This document shows, piece after piece, positions 17,159 to 27,128 of a DNA stretch of 64,000 nucleotides; position 1 is the first letter of the stretch; every line of letters begins with the position of its first letter. Below the pieces are notes generated by a model. It saw only the letters and a list, made by a program, of their open reading frames with translations, had not been told where the DNA came from and did no database searches. This DNA is from an uncultured Robinsoniella sp. (GTDB taxonomy: Bacteria; Bacillota; Clostridia; Lachnospirales; Lachnospiraceae), in NCBI GenBank assembly GCA_900539655.1, contig UQCR01000006.1, positions 1-64,000 of the forward strand, in the 5' to 3' direction. Position numbers and translations under genes: made by a program.

Positions 17159-20100
17159 ATGAAAAGGAAGATAGGAAAAAGATTATTATCGATTTTATTA
17201 AGTGCAGGCATGCTGGCTGGAACGGTATTGCCGGCAGCAGCAAAGCCTGAGAAGGCTGCCGGGGAAGGAAACGCTCAGATTGTGGTAGACTACAATACCA
17301 GTATCGGAACCGGAAGCCCCATGATATTCGGGGGACTTGGAACGCCGCCTTCCGAGAGCAAAGCATGGAAAAGCCTTACCCAGGAAGCGGGATTAAAAGT
17401 AATGGGGGTAGATGTGGATCTGTCCAAATTATTCCCGGAAGGTATGAATGCCGATTCTGCAGTAATGGAGTCCTATACCCATGTAGCAGGGGGGATTCTT
17501 ACAAGAATAAAAGGAGCGGGTATCAAAGCTTTTATCACCTTTGACAATATGCCTTCCTGGTATGGGGATACCCCGGACAAAGCTGGGGCATTTGCCACTA
17601 TGGTGGAGACATTCTTAGAAGCTGCAAAGGCTGATTATGAAGACAGTATCGGATACGTAGAGCTGAAGCCGGAGATGTCGTTAAGTGCTGAGGATTTCAC
17701 AAATTCTTATTATCAGGCAGCTGCAAAAGCCAGAAAGGTGCTCCCAGAGGTGCAGATCGGCGGAATGGGTTATGAATTGAAGGATAAAAATGATTCCCTC
17801 AGTACAGCCCCCAATGTAAAGGCAGCACTGAATGCATATGCAGGCAAGGATCAGTCCCTCCTTCAGTTTGTATCCTTCAAAGCTTATGGTGCAGATCCGA
17901 CGACGGATTGGAAAAATGACGTTTTCGGGGAATTCAAACCTGGGAGAAAGGCGGTGAGGGCAGCCCTTAATAATGCAGACATGCCCCTGTTTCTAACCGG
18001 CTGGTCATCTGTGTCAAAGGGGGGGCAAACTCCTGACGGAACCATTACCGGTGCAGATGGAATCAAGTATCATTCCCTGGCATTATTTAAAGCAATGCGT
18101 GATGGATGGGACATGGTTTTATTTGACGGGTCTGTAGATGCCAGGACGAATCCCGGAAGTTATATGTACACAGAAACGGACGGTACGGTTACGCTTAATC
18201 CGTTTACGAAAGCGTACACCTTGCTGAGCGGACAAATGGGACTTGGTGAAGGTGAGTTTAAAGTTGTTTCCACCGATATGGGCAGCAGCTGGCCTGTGGA
18301 TGATTCCATAGCGATGGTAAATTCCAGGAATGAAGCAATGATGCTGCTGACTAATTTCGGGGATCAGCCCAAACAAAATGTCAGTATTGAACTGCGGAAT
18401 GTACCTTACAAAGATGGTACCGTCACGTTGAAGGGATATGCTGCAAATACCGGTAAGGAAGTATCCGAAGAGATAGTATCCATACCGGATGTCACGGTTC
18501 AAAACGGAATTATAACGGCATCCGTGCCCGTCATTCCTGCTAAATCCGCGATGGGACTGGTAGTAAAAGGTGGAGAGGAAAGAACTCTCCCGGCACAGTC
18601 AATGTATGAATTTGAAAGCCAGGATAATCATTTTGGTGGCAATACAGAAATTACCTGGACAACAGGAGCTTCTTTTAACCGTACAGTAAAAGGCTTTGGT
18701 GGAGCGGATAACTTTGTTACGCTGCGCAAGGTTGCAGCAGACGGAGCAGGTACCTATAAGGCACACTTGTACGCATCACCTTCCGGGACTGTCAGCGGTA
18801 CAAAAGTAAGTGTCAACGGCGGGGAACCAATGGATATTGATGTATCCGGCATTTCATTAACGAAAGATGTTACGTTTGACCTTTCTCTGGAGGGCGGTAA
18901 TCAGAATACCATTAAATTCTATACAGAGTCCGGGGACTTAAGGCCTGACAGGCTGGTTTTGGAATCGGGTGATGTTGCATTATCAATCGGTATTCAGAAT
19001 CTGAATACGCTGGAAAAAGAAGGGGATGCTTATATTCTTCCGAAGGTGAAACAGGATTTTGTCATTGATGCAAGAATTTTCCCGGCTGCATCTGCATCAG
19101 GGAAGACGCTGGACTTTTCTTCTTCAGACAGCGACGTGGTATCTGTTAATGAAAATGGGCTGCTTACCCCGCACAGGGAAGGGACAGCTGAGATAACGAT
19201 TGGAATCAGAGGGGAAGCAATTACTACTTCATTTTCATTAATAATCAAAAACTCTATTGCATCCGTAACAGTATCACCTAAGGCAATAACACTAAAACAA
19301 GGGGAAAGCCAGACACTTACTGCATCTATTGTACCGGCTGATGCAGCGAATAAGAATATCACCTGGGAATCTTCCAGACCGGAAATCGTCAGTGTGACAC
19401 CGGGAGCAGACGGAACAGCACTTGTTGCGGCTGCAGGTGAAGCAGGGGATTCAGTGATAACGGTTATAACTGAAGACGGGAATAAAAGAGATACTGCAGC
19501 GGTTACCGTTGTTGAACCGGTAGAAGGAGGAACCGTAACTATCGACTATGGGAATACCATTGCAACGGGTTCACCGAAGATTTTTGGAGTTACGCACTAC
19601 CCTAGCCTTGACGGGAAAGATTCGGATATCGGGGATCATTCTAAGGTATGGCCAATGCTGACAAACGAAGCAGGAGTAAGGTTTATGAGGGCAGATGCGC
19701 GTCTGCAGGAGATTCTGCCCATATGGACGAAGACTCCGAATACAGACTGGGCACCGGCAGACGGAACCCAGGGATCTGACCAGCCAACTTATGTGAAGTC
19801 CGATTATTACTACGTTCCAACACCAGACGGGACAGGAGAGAACAGATTCACTTTGGAAGGCTATCGCGCGGATATGGATTACTATGAGGAACATGGCGAA
19901 TACTTAAATGGGTTGTCCAATCCTATGAACTGGAATACCGGCAGGCTTCTGCGCTGGGTGAAAGAGGCGAAAGCCCAGGGATATGATGTGATGGTTATGA
20001 CCTTCCAGATACCGGAATGGCTGTCTGCAGGAGTCGTTACCGGAACGGCACATACCGAAAAGGTCTGCAATGGTGCACCAAAGGACTGGGAAGTTTACAG

Positions 20101-23100
20101 GGATATTATTAAGAAAGTATACCTGATGTTAAAGGCTGAGGGAATAGACAGCTATGAATTCCTGAATGAACCGCATTGGTATGTGCCCCAGGGTGGTGAC
20201 CAGAGAGATCCACAGGGGAATCCTTACCCGGCAGGCAACAGACAGAACCTGATTGCCGCGGACCAGTTTTATCAGGCGATTGATGCTATCTATGAAGCAG
20301 AAGGAGGCAACAAGCCGGAAATTAAAATGGGCGGCGGTGCCGATGACAGCTGGGGCGGCAGCTATGGCGTACTTGGAACGATCTTATCGGAAAAATATGA
20401 AAAATGGTATGACCGAATTGATTTTATTTCCATACATAAATATGGAGAGCGTCCGGCTAATCAGGATACCGGCAATCAGGGGGCGAATTCCAGAAATGCG
20501 AAGTACTGGCTTAGGAATAAGCTTGGAAGGGATGTTCCGCTTTACTTAAATGAGTATAATGTCAGCACAGGACAGCCAACCAATGAAACTTACGGATATA
20601 AGAGTACAGGCTGGCATGCCAAGAACCTTATAGATATGATGGTAGACCAGTATGAGGGCGGGGGCTATTATACCTGCTATCCGGCTGATGTGCCTATGGA
20701 TGATTATGAAGCAAGTTCCGGCTGGATCGAACGTGGAAAAGGAATGTATACCTGGAACCAGGGAGATCCGTATCTTGCGAACTTTACAAAAACCTGGGGA
20801 ATGCTATCGGTTAATCTGGGTCTGGGCAAAGGTTACTTCGATGTGAAGTCCAGCGCCATCCAGGGTGGCATGACACAGAGCGTAGGTGCTGTAAATGCTG
20901 ACGGCACTCCGGTAGCCCTGATCAATAACTATACGGCAACCGCCTATGATAACACGAAGGTTATTATGAAAAATGTTCCTTTTACAAAAGGAGCAGAAGT
21001 AACTGCAAAAATATATCCTTATACCTATGATTCAGACATCAGTCATTTTGAGACACAGACAGTGACAGTAGCTGAAGACGGTACGGCTGAAGTACTTATT
21101 CCGGTAATCGACGGATATGGCTCAGCAGGCATTGTCTTGGATGGGGAAACCACAGCCAGACCGGATGTTACTTATGAATTTGAGTCCTATAAGAATAACT
21201 TGTCAGGAACAGCTAAAATTATGGAACAGTCCCAAATGTCGAATGGCAGATATGTGGAACAGATGAAGGGTCTGGAAAATGCAGTGGAGATTCCGGTTAA
21301 CAGTCAGAATACGGTAAAGACAATTATGGAAGTGAGTTATTCTGGTACCGGTAACCTGACTTATATTCTGGACGGACAGGAACAGACCATACCGCTGCCG
21401 GCAGGAAGCAATAAGGCTAATTTCCAGGTGAATCTGAAAGAAGGCATAAACCGGATACAGTTTTTTACGGATCAGGCAGATATACGTATGGATAAACTGG
21501 TTAAGCAGGAATTAAACAAGGAAGAACTGCAAAAGCTGGTTAACAGGGAATTTACCCAGGACGGATATACAGAAAAGAGCTGGGAAGTATATATAGAAGC
21601 GAAAACCGCAGCCCAGGCGGTACTGGATAAAGAAGATGCATCCACAGAAGAAATAGAAGCTGCTTATATTAAATTGTCAGATGCGATTGATGCACTGGTG
21701 GCAATGGTAGATCTGCCGGCTCTTATTGAGGAAGCCCAGGCAAAAGACGCAGGTTTGTATACAACGGAGTCATGGCTTATATTCGCAAAAGTATTGTCGG
21801 ATGCAAAAGAAGTGATGGCACAACCGGATGCTTCACAGGAAAGCCAGGTAAAAGCCTATTCCGAATTACAAAAAGCGATGGAGGCCCTTGTGAAACTTCC
21901 GTCCGGAACAGAGAATATGCTTTCCCAAAAAGAAGCAGTTACAAATTCTGGGCTGGAAATAGAAGGTAAGGGAAATGCCACAGATGGAAACCGTTCCTGT
22001 TCCTACAATGATCCGTTTATTCAGATTGCGGCAATCGGGGAGGATAACGGGCAGCCGGATACCTGGGAACCTGCATATCTGCAATATGATCTGGGGGCAG
22101 AACGCCAGATTGACAAAATTGATATTTACCGTACTTATTATGCAGACGGCAATGTGGATATCCGCTGGTTAGACTGTCTGGTGGAAGTGAGCTCGGACCC
22201 GGAATTCTCGGAAGGATCTGTTCAGATTTTATTTGGACCGGAAGATGTTGTTGCTAAGCCATATCAGGAAACGCCCCAGGAAATTATTCCGGAGGTGCCG
22301 GTAACAGCCCGGTATATCCGTATATATGGAAAAGGCCATACCTGCAGCTGGGGCAGCAGCAATAAAATCAATATTTCGGAAGTAGAAGTGTATGGAAACG
22401 GAGCTGCCGATACTTCCGTACTGGAAGCGATGGCAGCAGAAGCAGAGCAGCTGCATGAAGCAGATTATACTTCTGAAAGCTTTGGAAGATTAACGGAAGC
22501 ACTGCAGCGGATTAAGGAGCTCCTTGTAAATCCGGACCTGAACCAGACAATGGTGAATCAGGCGGCTGCGGATCTTGACGACATTATAAAACAACTGGTA
22601 AAAAAAGCGGACTTTACATCTTTAAATTCTGCCATTGACCAGGCAAAGCAGATAGCAGGAGACCAATACACACAGGACAGCTATGAGGCATTGGCTGCTG
22701 CCCTCGAAACAGCGCAAAGAATTGCAGCAGATGAGTTATCCACTCAGACAGCGGTAGATCAGGCTGAGTCAGACCTGCGGGATGCATTGGAAAGATTGGT
22801 TCCAAAGGCAGATTTTACAGCTCTGAATGCCCTGATCGGACAAGCAAAGAGCAAAAATGAAGCAGACTACACCCTCTTAAGCTATCAGGCAATGAGAAAG
22901 GCATTGGAAGCAGCCGAGAAAACGGCAGCAGACGAGTCCGCTTCCCAGACAGCGGTAGATGAGGCGGCAGCCGGACTTAAAAAAGCAATGGATGAGCTGG
23001 TATTGGTTCCAAAAACAGACTTGTCTAAGCTAAATGCTGTGATAAATCAGGCAAAACAGCTCGTTAAAGACGATTATACGCCTGCCAGTTACCATGCGGT

Positions 23101-23749
23101 AGAAATTGCACTGGAGAATGCTAAGAGAACAGCTTTAGATACAGCAACTGACCAATCCAAAGCGGACAGTGCAGCGGCGGCGCTTAAAAAGGCAATAGAC
23201 AGTCTGAAAAAACGCAGCACTGCGGTTATTCAGATAAAGAAAACAAAATATAGCAAGACATACGGCAGTAAGGCATTTAACCTGGGAGCACGGGCAAACT
23301 GTAAATTAAAATACAAGAGCAGCAATACGAAGGCGGTTTCGGTTAACAGCAAGGGCAAGGTGACTATAAAAGGCTGTGGAAAGGCAGTAATTACCCTGAC
23401 CGCATCTGCAAAAGACTTCAAAACAGCGGTAAAAAAAGTAACGATTACCGTAAAGCCTAAGAAAGCAGCAATCAGCAGTCTGAAATCTTTGAAGAAAAAG
23501 ACAGCAGTGGTAGTATGGAAGCGGGATAAAAAGGCAACCGGATACCAGGTACAGTATTCCTTCAGTAAGAAATTTACCGGGTCAAAATCCAAATTAAAAA
23601 CGATCTCTAAAAATAAAACCACACGGTTGGAGCTTAAGAAGCTTAAACGTAAGAAGACGTATTATGTCCGGATAAGAAGCTACAAGAAAGCTGGAAGTTC
23701 AAAAATATATGGCAGCTGGAGTAAGGCAAAGACGGTTAAGGTAAAATAG
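17159..23749 (+). CDS. Secreted multidomain glycoside hydrolase, GH-A clan/GH39-like, tandem barrel
   Basis: This 2196-residue exported protein has a signal peptide ending near AAA-KP (residue 28). Approximate order: barrel-like domain A 41-470; CBM-like beta domain 480-607; two Big2-type Ig domains 610-785; barrel domain B 790-1330; second CBM-like domain 1334-1447; two FIVAR-like helical repeats 1450-1580; discoidin/F5-8C (CBM32-like) 1585-1748; four FIVAR-like repeats 1750-2019; Big2-like 2021-2100; FN3-like 2102-2195. Domain B has the clan-A acid/base in EFLNEPHW (Glu1004) and the nucleophile in LYLNEYNVS (Glu1132). Domain A shares TGSPxIFG but has KPE and LTGWS at those places. No LPXTG anchor is present. 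It is probably controlled by the adjacent YesM/YesN pair. Substrate unknown; alpha-galactoside-decorated glycans are a guess from the neighbour at 27129. Confidence 0.85.
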   Translation: MKRKIGKRLLSILLSAGMLAGTVLPAAAKPEKAAGEGNAQIVVDYNTSIGTGSPMIFGGLGTPPSESKAWKSLTQEAGLKVMGVDVDLSKLFPEGMNADSAVMESYTHVAGGILTRIKGAGIKAFITFDNMPSWYGDTPDKAGAFATMVETFLEAAKADYEDSIGYVELKPEMSLSAEDFTNSYYQAAAKARKVLPEVQIGGMGYELKDKNDSLSTAPNVKAALNAYAGKDQSLLQFVSFKAYGADPTTDWKNDVFGEFKPGRKAVRAALNNADMPLFLTGWSSVSKGGQTPDGTITGADGIKYHSLALFKAMRDGWDMVLFDGSVDARTNPGSYMYTETDGTVTLNPFTKAYTLLSGQMGLGEGEFKVVSTDMGSSWPVDDSIAMVNSRNEAMMLLTNFGDQPKQNVSIELRNVPYKDGTVTLKGYAANTGKEVSEEIVSIPDVTVQNGIITASVPVIPAKSAMGLVVKGGEERTLPAQSMYEFESQDNHFGGNTEITWTTGASFNRTVKGFGGADNFVTLRKVAADGAGTYKAHLYASPSGTVSGTKVSVNGGEPMDIDVSGISLTKDVTFDLSLEGGNQNTIKFYTESGDLRPDRLVLESGDVALSIGIQNLNTLEKEGDAYILPKVKQDFVIDARIFPAASASGKTLDFSSSDSDVVSVNENGLLTPHREGTAEITIGIRGEAITTSFSLIIKNSIASVTVSPKAITLKQGESQTLTASIVPADAANKNITWESSRPEIVSVTPGADGTALVAAAGEAGDSVITVITEDGNKRDTAAVTVVEPVEGGTVTIDYGNTIATGSPKIFGVTHYPSLDGKDSDIGDHSKVWPMLTNEAGVRFMRADARLQEILPIWTKTPNTDWAPADGTQGSDQPTYVKSDYYYVPTPDGTGENRFTLEGYRADMDYYEEHGEYLNGLSNPMNWNTGRLLRWVKEAKAQGYDVMVMTFQIPEWLSAGVVTGTAHTEKVCNGAPKDWEVYRDIIKKVYLMLKAEGIDSYEFLNEPHWYVPQGGDQRDPQGNPYPAGNRQNLIAADQFYQAIDAIYEAEGGNKPEIKMGGGADDSWGGSYGVLGTILSEKYEKWYDRIDFISIHKYGERPANQDTGNQGANSRNAKYWLRNKLGRDVPLYLNEYNVSTGQPTNETYGYKSTGWHAKNLIDMMVDQYEGGGYYTCYPADVPMDDYEASSGWIERGKGMYTWNQGDPYLANFTKTWGMLSVNLGLGKGYFDVKSSAIQGGMTQSVGAVNADGTPVALINNYTATAYDNTKVIMKNVPFTKGAEVTAKIYPYTYDSDISHFETQTVTVAEDGTAEVLIPVIDGYGSAGIVLDGETTARPDVTYEFESYKNNLSGTAKIMEQSQMSNGRYVEQMKGLENAVEIPVNSQNTVKTIMEVSYSGTGNLTYILDGQEQTIPLPAGSNKANFQVNLKEGINRIQFFTDQADIRMDKLVKQELNKEELQKLVNREFTQDGYTEKSWEVYIEAKTAAQAVLDKEDASTEEIEAAYIKLSDAIDALVAMVDLPALIEEAQAKDAGLYTTESWLIFAKVLSDAKEVMAQPDASQESQVKAYSELQKAMEALVKLPSGTENMLSQKEAVTNSGLEIEGKGNATDGNRSCSYNDPFIQIAAIGEDNGQPDTWEPAYLQYDLGAERQIDKIDIYRTYYADGNVDIRWLDCLVEVSSDPEFSEGSVQILFGPEDVVAKPYQETPQEIIPEVPVTARYIRIYGKGHTCSWGSSNKINISEVEVYGNGAADTSVLEAMAAEAEQLHEADYTSESFGRLTEALQRIKELLVNPDLNQTMVNQAAADLDDIIKQLVKKADFTSLNSAIDQAKQIAGDQYTQDSYEALAAALETAQRIAADELSTQTAVDQAESDLRDALERLVPKADFTALNALIGQAKSKNEADYTLLSYQAMRKALEAAEKTAADESASQTAVDEAAAGLKKAMDELVLVPKTDLSKLNAVINQAKQLVKDDYTPASYHAVEIALENAKRTALDTATDQSKADSAAAALKKAIDSLKKRSTAVIQIKKTKYSKTYGSKAFNLGARANCKLKYKSSNTKAVSVNSKGKVTIKGCGKAVITLTASAKDFKTAVKKVTITVKPKKAAISSLKSLKKKTAVVVWKRDKKATGYQVQYSFSKKFTGSKSKLKTISKNKTTRLELKKLKRKKTYYVRIRSYKKAGSSKIYGSWSKAKTVKVK

Positions 23750-23762
23750 AATAATAAAATTA

Positions 23763-23789
23763 CCGGGCAGGCAGAGCTTGTCTGCCCGG
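23763..23789 (+). other. GC-rich stem-loop after the large glycosidase
   Basis: CCGGGCAG (23763-23770) pairs perfectly with CTGCCCGG (23782-23789). No T run follows, so it may stabilise the mRNA end or be a weak terminator rather than a classical one. Confidence 0.5.
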
Positions 23790-23840
23790 ATAAAGCCATA
23801 AAGCAGGACTGTAATGAGAAAAAGTTAAAAAACGATTGGG

Positions 23841-23908
23841 ATGTCAAAAAAATATATACAAACCGGACAGAAAAGTACATTCCAAAATGACCAGATGATT
23901 TATATAAT
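23841..23908 (+). promoter_or_regulatory. Putative YesN operator and promoter of the ABC/alpha-galactosidase operon
   Basis: ATGTCAAAAAAAT (23841-23853) and AAAAGTACATTCCAAA (to 23886) are followed by TATAAT at 23903-23908. Motif order and spacing match the element before the large glycosidase, supporting joint control by the regulator at 13474. Confidence 0.65.
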
Positions 23909-23948
23909 GAAAACACAATAACAGTTGTTAAGAATAAGGAGGAATTGT

Positions 23949-25307
23949 ATGAAAAAGAAAAATCTTGCAAAAAAGGTGATGGCAGCAGGGATCGCTGCTG
24001 TCTTGATGATGTCAACAGCAGCCTGCCAGGGCGCAGATAAAAAAGCTGCGGATACAGATACTGCCAAAGATCAGACTTCCGAAGCAGCAGCTTCCGGTGA
24101 TAAGGCAAAAGGCGGCGTTACGATTACCGTTGGATTAAAAGCATCCCACGTGGAAATCTCCAATATTGAAACTTTTAAAGATAACTGGGAAGAAAAGACA
24201 GGAAACAAACTGGATATCCAGGCAATTGATGACGACCAGTTCGACTCCCTTTTACAGACGAAAATGTCTACAAGCGGCATGTGGGATATCTTTATCGGGG
24301 ATACCGGAACACAGTCTACATCTTACCAGCATGAAAAAAATCTGGTTGACTTATCCGGCGAAGCATGGGTACAGAAGTTAACAGAAACAGGCAAAGAATT
24401 TGTTACCCATTCAGATGGGAAAGTATATTGCTTCCCTAATGGTGGTGTCAATTCTTATGGTATCGTATATAACACAAAAGTATTTAAAGACAACGGACTG
24501 GAAGTTCCGAAAACATACGAAGAATTTGATGCTGCATGTGAGAAATTAAAAGATGCAGGCATTACACCAATCTATGTATCCATGGCAGATTCCTGGACAG
24601 TAAACCAGATCATGAATGCTGAGTGGCCCAATATTCTGAGTAAGAACCCGGATGCATTAGAGAAATTAAATAAGAACGAAATCCGCTGGGATTCCTTACC
24701 GGAATTTACACAGATGTTTGAAAGATTAAAAGGCTATGTAGATAAAGGGTATTTAAACTCCGATATGTCCACTGCAACTTATGAGATGGGACAAAAAGCA
24801 CTTGCATCCGGACAGGCTGCCATGATGTATATGGGTGACTGGGCAGATCCTGAATTTGTGAAGGTAGAGCCGGCAGGAGAAGGAAACATCGGTATATTTG
24901 CAGCACCTTCAGCAGATGGCGACAGCCAGCTTGCAATTGCAGGCCCGGGCGGATATTATATCTCCAATCAGTGTAAGAACCCGGATGTGGCAAAAGATTT
25001 TATTAGTTTCATGGCGGAAGACGATAATTTAATTCTTAACATGAACACCAGAGCTTGTACTTCCGTATGGAAGGATCTGGATGCACCGAACTTAAGCGGT
25101 ACTTTAAAAGATACACAGAAATATATTGATGAAGGCAAAACACAGATTCACTATAACCAGACGTATGTTATAACACCGTCAGATGATGCAAACAGTGCAT
25201 TTCTCTCTGATTTACTGGGTCAGAAGACACCGGAAGAATGTGCAAAAATCTGGAGTGATGCTGTTGTAACAGTTGGAAAACAGTTAGGGTTTGAAGGATT
25301 TAAATAA
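23949..25307 (+). CDS. Sugar ABC transporter substrate-binding lipoprotein
   Basis: This 452-residue extracellular family-1 solute-binding protein has a lipoprotein signal ending MMSTAAC, followed by an acidic/Ala-rich linker. The mature part has the typical pattern VYCFPNGGVNSYGIVYNTKVFKDNGLEVPKTY (shown in sections) and GQAAMMYMGDWADPEF. The start ATG at 23949 follows AGGAGG by six bases and is preferred over a TTG at 23925. It heads the operon with two permeases and a GH36 enzyme, so it should deliver an alpha-galactoside or a product of the large glycosidase. No ATPase gene is present; such CUT1 systems usually share MsmK/UgpC encoded elsewhere. Confidence 0.9.
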   Translation: MKKKNLAKKVMAAGIAAVLMMSTAACQGADKKAADTDTAKDQTSEAAASGDKAKGGVTITVGLKASHVEISNIETFKDNWEEKTGNKLDIQAIDDDQFDSLLQTKMSTSGMWDIFIGDTGTQSTSYQHEKNLVDLSGEAWVQKLTETGKEFVTHSDGKVYCFPNGGVNSYGIVYNTKVFKDNGLEVPKTYEEFDAACEKLKDAGITPIYVSMADSWTVNQIMNAEWPNILSKNPDALEKLNKNEIRWDSLPEFTQMFERLKGYVDKGYLNSDMSTATYEMGQKALASGQAAMMYMGDWADPEFVKVEPAGEGNIGIFAAPSADGDSQLAIAGPGGYYISNQCKNPDVAKDFISFMAEDDNLILNMNTRACTSVWKDLDAPNLSGTLKDTQKYIDEGKTQIHYNQTYVITPSDDANSAFLSDLLGQKTPEECAKIWSDAVVTVGKQLGFEGFK

Positions 25308-25321
25308 AATCTGGGCAAGGA

Positions 25322-25361
25322 GTACAAACCACCATCGTTTATGCGGAGGTGGTTTTTGTAC
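25322..25361 (+). other. Hairpin between binding-protein and permease genes
   Basis: GTACAAACCACC (25322-25333) pairs with GGTGGTTTTTGTAC (25348-25361) with a two-base bulge. Such intercistronic stems commonly protect or attenuate the mRNA so that binding protein exceeds permease; that role is inferred here. Confidence 0.6.
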
Positions 25362-25374
25362 AGAAAGGAGCAGT

Positions 25375-26283
25375 ATGAAAGAAAAGAAGAAAAAAAGCAG
25401 CATGAATAAACTGGAAAAGAAATATTATCCACTCTATATTGTAATTCCAGGCGTTGCTATTTTTACAATATTTTATATTTTTGCGATCGGTGGAGGATTT
25501 ATATTTTCCTTTACGGACTGGAGCATTTACAATTTTGAATCGCCAAATTTTATTGGCTTTTCTAACTTCCTGGATCTTTTTGCATCCCAGAGTTTTTTCC
25601 CGGCATTAAGCCATACGTTTCAATTTGCAGTGATAACTACCGTTATTAAAGTTGGGATTGGATTATTGTTTGCCCTTTTACTGAACCGGGCATTTAAGGG
25701 CAGAAATCTCTTCCGTGCAGTGATCTTCCTGCCATGTACCATCGGTGCTCTGGTAATTGGATATGTATTTACCTTTATCCTGCAGCCGGATACCGGGATT
25801 TTAAATATCTTTTTAAGAAACATTGGACTTGGCGCATTGGCGCTGAACTGGCTGGGAGATACCAATGTGGTACTCTACTCCGTGTGTTCGGTGGAATCCT
25901 GGATGTGGATCGGATTTAATACCGCTATTATCCTGGCGGGCCTGCAGTCCATATCCGGTGACTTATATGAGGCGGCAAGAATCGATGGCGCAAGTGCGTG
26001 GCAGACGACAAAATCCATTACCCTGCCCCTGGTTACTCCATCAATCAATACAACCATTACTTTATGTGTCATAGGTGGATTTAATATCTTCGATATTGTG
26101 ATGTCCATGACAAATGGAGGACCTAACGGAGCAACCCAGGTAATCAGTAAATTATCATATGATGCCATGAGGGTAGGAACACTTGGTTATGCTTCTGCAA
26201 TTAACCTTGTCCAGTTTCTGCTGATTGTCATTATTATTTCCCCGTTATTGAGTTTCTTAAGGAGAAGGGAGCCGGATATCTGA
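25375..26283 (+). CDS. Sugar ABC transporter permease (MalF/UgpA-like)
   Basis: This 302-residue protein has six membrane segments and the EAA loop YEAARIDGASAWQTTKSITLPLVTPS (two-part) near residues 202-227, where the ATPase docks. The start ATG at 25375 has AAAGGAG six bases upstream; a longer in-frame reading from 25291 would run through the hairpin and overlap the previous gene and is rejected. It pairs with the permease at 26283, whose start overlaps its stop by one base. CUT1 family assignment is secure. Confidence 0.92.
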   Translation: MKEKKKKSSMNKLEKKYYPLYIVIPGVAIFTIFYIFAIGGGFIFSFTDWSIYNFESPNFIGFSNFLDLFASQSFFPALSHTFQFAVITTVIKVGIGLLFALLLNRAFKGRNLFRAVIFLPCTIGALVIGYVFTFILQPDTGILNIFLRNIGLGALALNWLGDTNVVLYSVCSVESWMWIGFNTAIILAGLQSISGDLYEAARIDGASAWQTTKSITLPLVTPSINTTITLCVIGGFNIFDIVMSMTNGGPNGATQVISKLSYDAMRVGTLGYASAINLVQFLLIVIIISPLLSFLRRREPDI

Positions 26284-27119
26284 TGAAAGCAAATTTAAAA
26301 ACGAAAAAAGTTCTTTCCAAAACAGCAGTCTATGTGATCTGTATTCTGATGACATTTGCCGTTATATTCCCATTTCTTCTCGTAATCCTGACGGCATTTA
26401 AATCCGTAGAAGAATCAGCAGTCGTAACCTTTTCCCTCCCGGCAAAATTTTTGTGGGAAAACTTCAGCTATGTCATTGAAAAGGGACAGCTGCTGCGGGC
26501 ATTTAAAAACAGTTTTATCATAACAGGACTGGTCGTGCTGATGACCGTTTTTATTTCTTCTGTGACAGCATTTATTATCTCACGGCGCAGTGATAAAACA
26601 AGTAAGGTTCTGTCCGGGTATTTTTTGATCGGAATGATTGCACCGCTCGCACTGATACCTGAGGTTATCATCGTTAAGACACTGGGACTGAGCGGCACCT
26701 ATGCTTCTATTATTTTAATACATATTGCAGCCAGAATGCCACTCAGCATCATGATTTATTCCGGCGTGATCAAAGGTATTCCAAGAGCGCTGGACGAATC
26801 TGCAATGTTAGAAGGAGCAGGATTCTTCAATATGTTCTACCGGGTTATCTTCCCATTGTTAAAACCCGCTATTTTTACAAATGTCATTATAACATTCATG
26901 GGTGTATGGAATGATTTCCAGATTTCATTATATTTCGTAACAGATACAGCAAAGAATACCGTACCGCTGAGTATCTACAGCTTCGTAGGATATATGACCT
27001 ATAAATGGAATTATGTCTGCGCGTTTATTGTGTTGTCTATTCTTCCGATACTGGTCGTATATTGTGCAGCACAAAAATATATTGTGGATGGTATGATTGC
27101 CGGCGCGGTAAAGAGTTAG
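26283..27119 (+). CDS. Sugar ABC transporter permease (MalG/UgpE-like)
   Basis: This 278-residue second CUT1 permease has six membrane segments and the EAA loop LDESAMLEGAGFFNMFYRVIFP near residues 170-191. A late MGVWNDFQISLYF segment is typical of the MalG group. It is translationally coupled to the previous permease (TGATG overlap) and is followed after 9 bp by the GH36 gene. It should form the heterodimeric channel for the sugar bound by the lipoprotein at 23949. Confidence 0.92.
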   Translation: MKANLKTKKVLSKTAVYVICILMTFAVIFPFLLVILTAFKSVEESAVVTFSLPAKFLWENFSYVIEKGQLLRAFKNSFIITGLVVLMTVFISSVTAFIISRRSDKTSKVLSGYFLIGMIAPLALIPEVIIVKTLGLSGTYASIILIHIAARMPLSIMIYSGVIKGIPRALDESAMLEGAGFFNMFYRVIFPLLKPAIFTNVIITFMGVWNDFQISLYFVTDTAKNTVPLSIYSFVGYMTYKWNYVCAFIVLSILPILVVYCAAQKYIVDGMIAGAVKS

Positions 27120-27128
27120 GAGAATCAA

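Noticed and set aside
25291..25374. Longer N-terminus for the first permease
   Set aside because: Would include the intergenic hairpin and overlap the binding-protein gene; the ATG at 25375 has a proper ribosome site.
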